Translations under genes and position numbers: made by a program
Assembly: GCA_003956705.1 (NCBI GenBank)
Contig: QZCP01000250.1
Span: 1 to 64,000, forward strand
DNA length: 64,000 nucleotides
Direction of reading: 5' to 3'
Source of the DNA: Brevipalpus yothersi
Taxonomy: Eukaryota > Arthropoda > Arachnida > Trombidiformes > Tenuipalpidae
The notes under the pieces: model-generated
What the model saw: only the letters and a program-made list of their open reading frames with translations
Told to the model about the DNA's origin: nothing
The model's database searches: none
Shown: in pieces, positions 62,771 through 64,000 of the stretch
Position numbering within the stretch: position 1 is the first letter of the stretch
How the letters are laid out: each line of letters begins with the position of its first letter

Positions 62771-63682
62771 CTTAACTTCCACAGGCATTCAGTAAATCAT
62801 AAAAACGAATTTTGTTTCCCAAGTATCCTCTTCATGAGCCATTATATATATATCAGAAATTGAGCTCTAGGCTCCAGGATGTAAAAGTCAAATGCCCTCA
62901 TGGTCCTTCCACATTTTTTTCTGATAACTTTGAAACTATTTTTCTTTTTTTGCCTGAGCTATGAAAATAAGGAATAACTTTTCTGGAAGAACAACGAGAA
63001 AGAAATTTAGCACAAACTTTTTTTAAGCTCATCTATCATTGTTTTTGAATATTTTTCCTCCAAGTAAATCGTTCAATGCACAGAATTCTGTACATAGCAA
63101 TCATCACACTGAATAGCTATCGAACATTGGCGAAAAAATTATCAAATTCGCACCCTTTTTCGACGATAGTTTCTGGGTTCACGTGATATAAGTTGGAATT
63201 TTGGTGGGTCTACGAGAATGACCCTCGTTTACATCTCACAATCTGGAGAGAAGAATATCCATCATCTACCTAAGCATCTGTTTCTTCTTCACCTTTAATA
63301 TACTTTTCATCTAGCTAATTCTATATACTCCAAAATGCATTTGGATGTTTCTGTGGAATTGTATATAGTAAATGATTATCAACATCAGTGTGTCTTCAAA
63401 GTGAGTATGTTCATGGTGAGAGGGAGTGAAGTGGTATATATCGTAAATTCTTTCTCATTATCTTTTGATTCATGCATTTTGGAAACGATTTTTCTTCTGG
63501 AATCATCTTCATTCCTAAGCTTACTATTCTCATGAACATCAATTTTCACCACTTTTTTCGCTTATCTTTTCTCTTCCCTAGGTGTGGCAAGAGGCCTTAG
63601 TGCTCGTGCATTGATTTGCATCACAACACTTTTTATTTCATCACTCTATTTAAATAGTTGGATAATCTCACATTATTCATAG
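40444..63682 (+). CDS. Beaten path (Beat)-like three-Ig cell-surface protein B, complete, 8 exons
   Basis: Exons 40444-40513, 51565-51770, 54661-54793, 57691-57824, 58259-58478, 58706-58860, 60053-60293 and 63582-63682 join in phase to 419 residues; intron 1 is about 11 kb. Exon 1 encodes a signal peptide (LLWVMITTFFFIAG). Ig1 (about 24-136) has LDVPSSVAIG, CDYDLEGYELYTVKWYKN and EFYSYIP, the Beat hallmark, then SNATHVF and ACEVST. Ig2 (137-254) has YDIGSDINLTC, LTWTINDRK and GFLRLQCRA. Ig3 (255-386) has VGEKLLLNC, LTWYINDDK, VGLSLTIEQAHF and KVRCVAKY. The end (LSARALICITTLFISSLYL) is hydrophobic with a short tail: GPI signal or single anchor. N-glycosylation sequons are frequent. Role by family: neuronal adhesion and guidance receptor for Side-type ligands. 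Exon lengths 133 and 134 are identical to gene A. Poly(A) signal at 63749. Confidence 0.9.
42010..42058. repeat. (CT)n microsatellite
   Basis: 49 bp CT. Confidence 0.97.
42838..42893. repeat. (CT)n microsatellite
   Basis: About 56 bp CT. Confidence 0.97.
43191..43272. repeat. (GA)n microsatellite with one interruption
   Basis: About 82 bp of GA, the longest ungapped array here, with one phase break (AGAAGA) near 43233. Confidence 0.97.
44271..44331. repeat. (GA)n microsatellite
   Basis: About 61 bp GA, adjoining the minus-strand frame that ends at 44219. Confidence 0.97.
44579..45558 (-). pseudogene. Unrecognised minus-strand ORF cluster (nested gene or decayed remnant)
   Basis: Non-repetitive frames follow one another on the minus strand: 45558-45358 (ending IPLSLIEKDRDFIRSN), then after an apparent one-base shift LTFVKQPMKWLITFTFEKTL (45361-45170), then EIKYEVNWVQNMDNEIPANR (45110-44877), then IIRLDCLSFAHRNWQLISSS (44797-44579). 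Composition looks protein-like, unlike the surrounding repeats. No single spliced frame connects them and I recognise no family. Possible decayed nested gene or mobile-element remnant. Confidence 0.25.
46402..46443. repeat. (GA)n microsatellite
   Basis: About 42 bp GA; a second short one follows at 46570-46588. Confidence 0.96.
47973..48281 (-). CDS. Unrecognised 100-codon minus-strand ORF inside Beat-like B intron 1
   Basis: Open from just after a TGA near 48283 to a stop at 47973. It reads ..EEFRNEHEESISKLMSPYL, then TSITVNFTVDQGNRRMLYWN, LGLSLKALSSRIIECRS and VCREQIAGIIRKLCGNTIHL. Mixed composition, no repeats, four Cys. The internal ATG at 48224 would give 83 residues. No signal peptide, no known domain, no clear splice partner. 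Could be an exon of an unassembled gene or a remnant. Confidence 0.25.
   Translation of the reverse strand, partial: ERKRREEFRNEHEESISKLMSPYLTSITVNFTVDQGNRRMLYWNLNLGKYLGLSLKALSSRIIECRSIPTVCREQIAGIIRKLCGNTIHLKFGEKLRLKLPS
48875..48926. repeat. (GA)n microsatellite
   Basis: About 52 bp GA. Confidence 0.97.
49775..49817. repeat. (GA)n microsatellite
   Basis: About 43 bp GA. Confidence 0.96.
50640..50915 (-). CDS. Unrecognised 91-codon minus-strand ORF inside Beat-like B intron 1
   Basis: Frame with an ATG at 50915 reading ..EKLVNECSGLIVEVNKIHW, RLNAIFRESKYNLMLDIQE and MNDECEEIFFHISDTKFSV. Non-repetitive and protein-like, but no domain is recognised and no splice partner could be shown. Possibly related to the other minus-strand islands in this intron. 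Confidence 0.2.
   Translation of the reverse strand: MNKNCDKFILRPEKNNHREKLVNECSGLIVEVNKIHWNERNIFCRLNAIFRESKYNLMLDIQEMNDECEEIFFHISDTKFSVISFDSLKTC
51141..51184. repeat. (CT)n microsatellite
   Basis: About 44 bp CT, 380 bp before the Ig1 exon of Beat-like B. Confidence 0.96.
53110..53164. repeat. (GA)n microsatellite
   Basis: About 55 bp GA with one AAAG interruption. Confidence 0.96.
53809..53858. repeat. (CT)n microsatellite
   Basis: 50 bp CT grading into CTTT units. Confidence 0.97.
54794..57690. other. Beat-like B intron 3
   Basis: 2.9 kb with a GA array at 55484-55529 and a long pyrimidine-rich stretch (about 57530-57690) leading into the acceptor. No gene seen. Confidence 0.6.
55484..55529. 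repeat. (GA)n microsatellite
   Basis: About 46 bp GA. Confidence 0.96.
60469..60532. repeat. (CT)n microsatellite
   Basis: About 64 bp CT. Confidence 0.97.
61548..61595. repeat. (GA)n microsatellite
   Basis: About 48 bp GA. Confidence 0.96.
62012..62036. repeat. (GT)n microsatellite
   Basis: 25 bp GT. Confidence 0.95.
62731..62767. repeat. (CT)n microsatellite
   Basis: 37 bp CT. Confidence 0.96.
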
Positions 63683-63748
63683 AGATTATTGAGCAGAAAT
63701 ATTGTAAATATTTATCCCATTAATAATCAATTTTTTGTCAGATAAAAA

Positions 63749-63754
63749 AATAAA
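63749..63754 (+). promoter_or_regulatory. Poly(A) signal of Beat-like B
   Basis: AATAAA 67 bp after the stop, with a second copy at 63761-63766. Confidence 0.7.
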
Positions 63755-64000
63755 GTAAGTAATAAAAATCTATTAATTTTTCCACTTCTGTCCTTTATTT
63801 TGAAAATTTTCTCCATAAAAGTTACATAATTAGCTGAAATTCTACCATTTTTCTAAGAGAAAAAATAGGATCTATCGGAATTCTTGAAAAATTCATTTAA
63901 CAAAGTTGTGATTTACATTTTAATTCCCATGTATTGCCAAGAATTACCACATTTTGAAGGCAAATATTTTGAGCCATCAAATGAGAAGCAATTGAGATAT

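Larger units (their letters stand above)
60294..63581. other. Beat-like B last intron
   Basis: 3.3 kb with CT (60469-60532, 62731-62767), GA (61548-61595) and (GT)n (62012-62036) arrays. Short open frames on both strands near 60.7-61.5 kb are unrecognised and not called. Confidence 0.6.

Noticed and set aside
1..64000. CRISPR arrays, rRNA genes, bacterial operons or phage-like regions
   Set aside because: No spaced repeats or rRNA-like segments; spliced eukaryotic genes throughout.

Overview
The window is nuclear DNA of an arthropod, most likely an acariform (spider-mite-like) mite. The DNA is AT-rich, housekeeping introns are about 60-90 bp with GT..AG ends, two Beaten-path (Beat) type immunoglobulin genes are present (a family I know only from arthropods), and there is a tandem pair of intronless DEG/ENaC channel genes of a family expanded in spider mites. 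The species is inferred, not proven. All gene models below were assembled by hand from reading frames plus splice sites whose phases agree.

Layout. 1-1.9 kb: sequence with no supported gene. 1.9-18 kb is compact and gene-dense. It holds, in order: a small secreted Met/His/Ala-rich protein (minus strand), a 127-residue single-pass membrane protein (minus), mitochondrial elongation factor G (plus, 736 aa, six exons), two near-identical 447-aa DEG/ENaC subunits on tandemly duplicated segments, CAF-1 large subunit (CHAF1A-like, 413 aa) behind a perfect E2F-type site, and an NPDC1/cab-1 homologue (425 aa, five exons). Between the two channel genes lies a scrambled set of genomic mitochondrial EF-G fragments, one inverted and still carrying intron sequence, which records how the duplication formed.

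18.9-63.7 kb is the opposite: two paralogous Beat-like cell-surface genes in head-to-head orientation (gene A minus, 18.9-32.3 kb or beyond; gene B plus, 40.4-63.7 kb), with kilobase introns full of long (GA)n/(CT)n arrays. One 188-N assembly gap sits inside such an array. Both proteins have three Ig domains followed by a C-terminal hydrophobic segment. Domains 2 and 3 both look like the second Ig domain of Beat and are split by an intron at the same place, so this domain appears to have been duplicated by exon duplication before the two genes separated.

Functional themes: the divergent membrane-protein/EF-G pair may share a promoter with an NRF-1-like motif and may both serve mitochondria. 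CAF-1 with its E2F site fits S-phase control. The Beat pair and NPDC1 suggest neuronal expression. The signal-peptide exon of Beat gene A was not found. Several non-repetitive minus-strand ORFs inside intron 1 of gene B remain unexplained.
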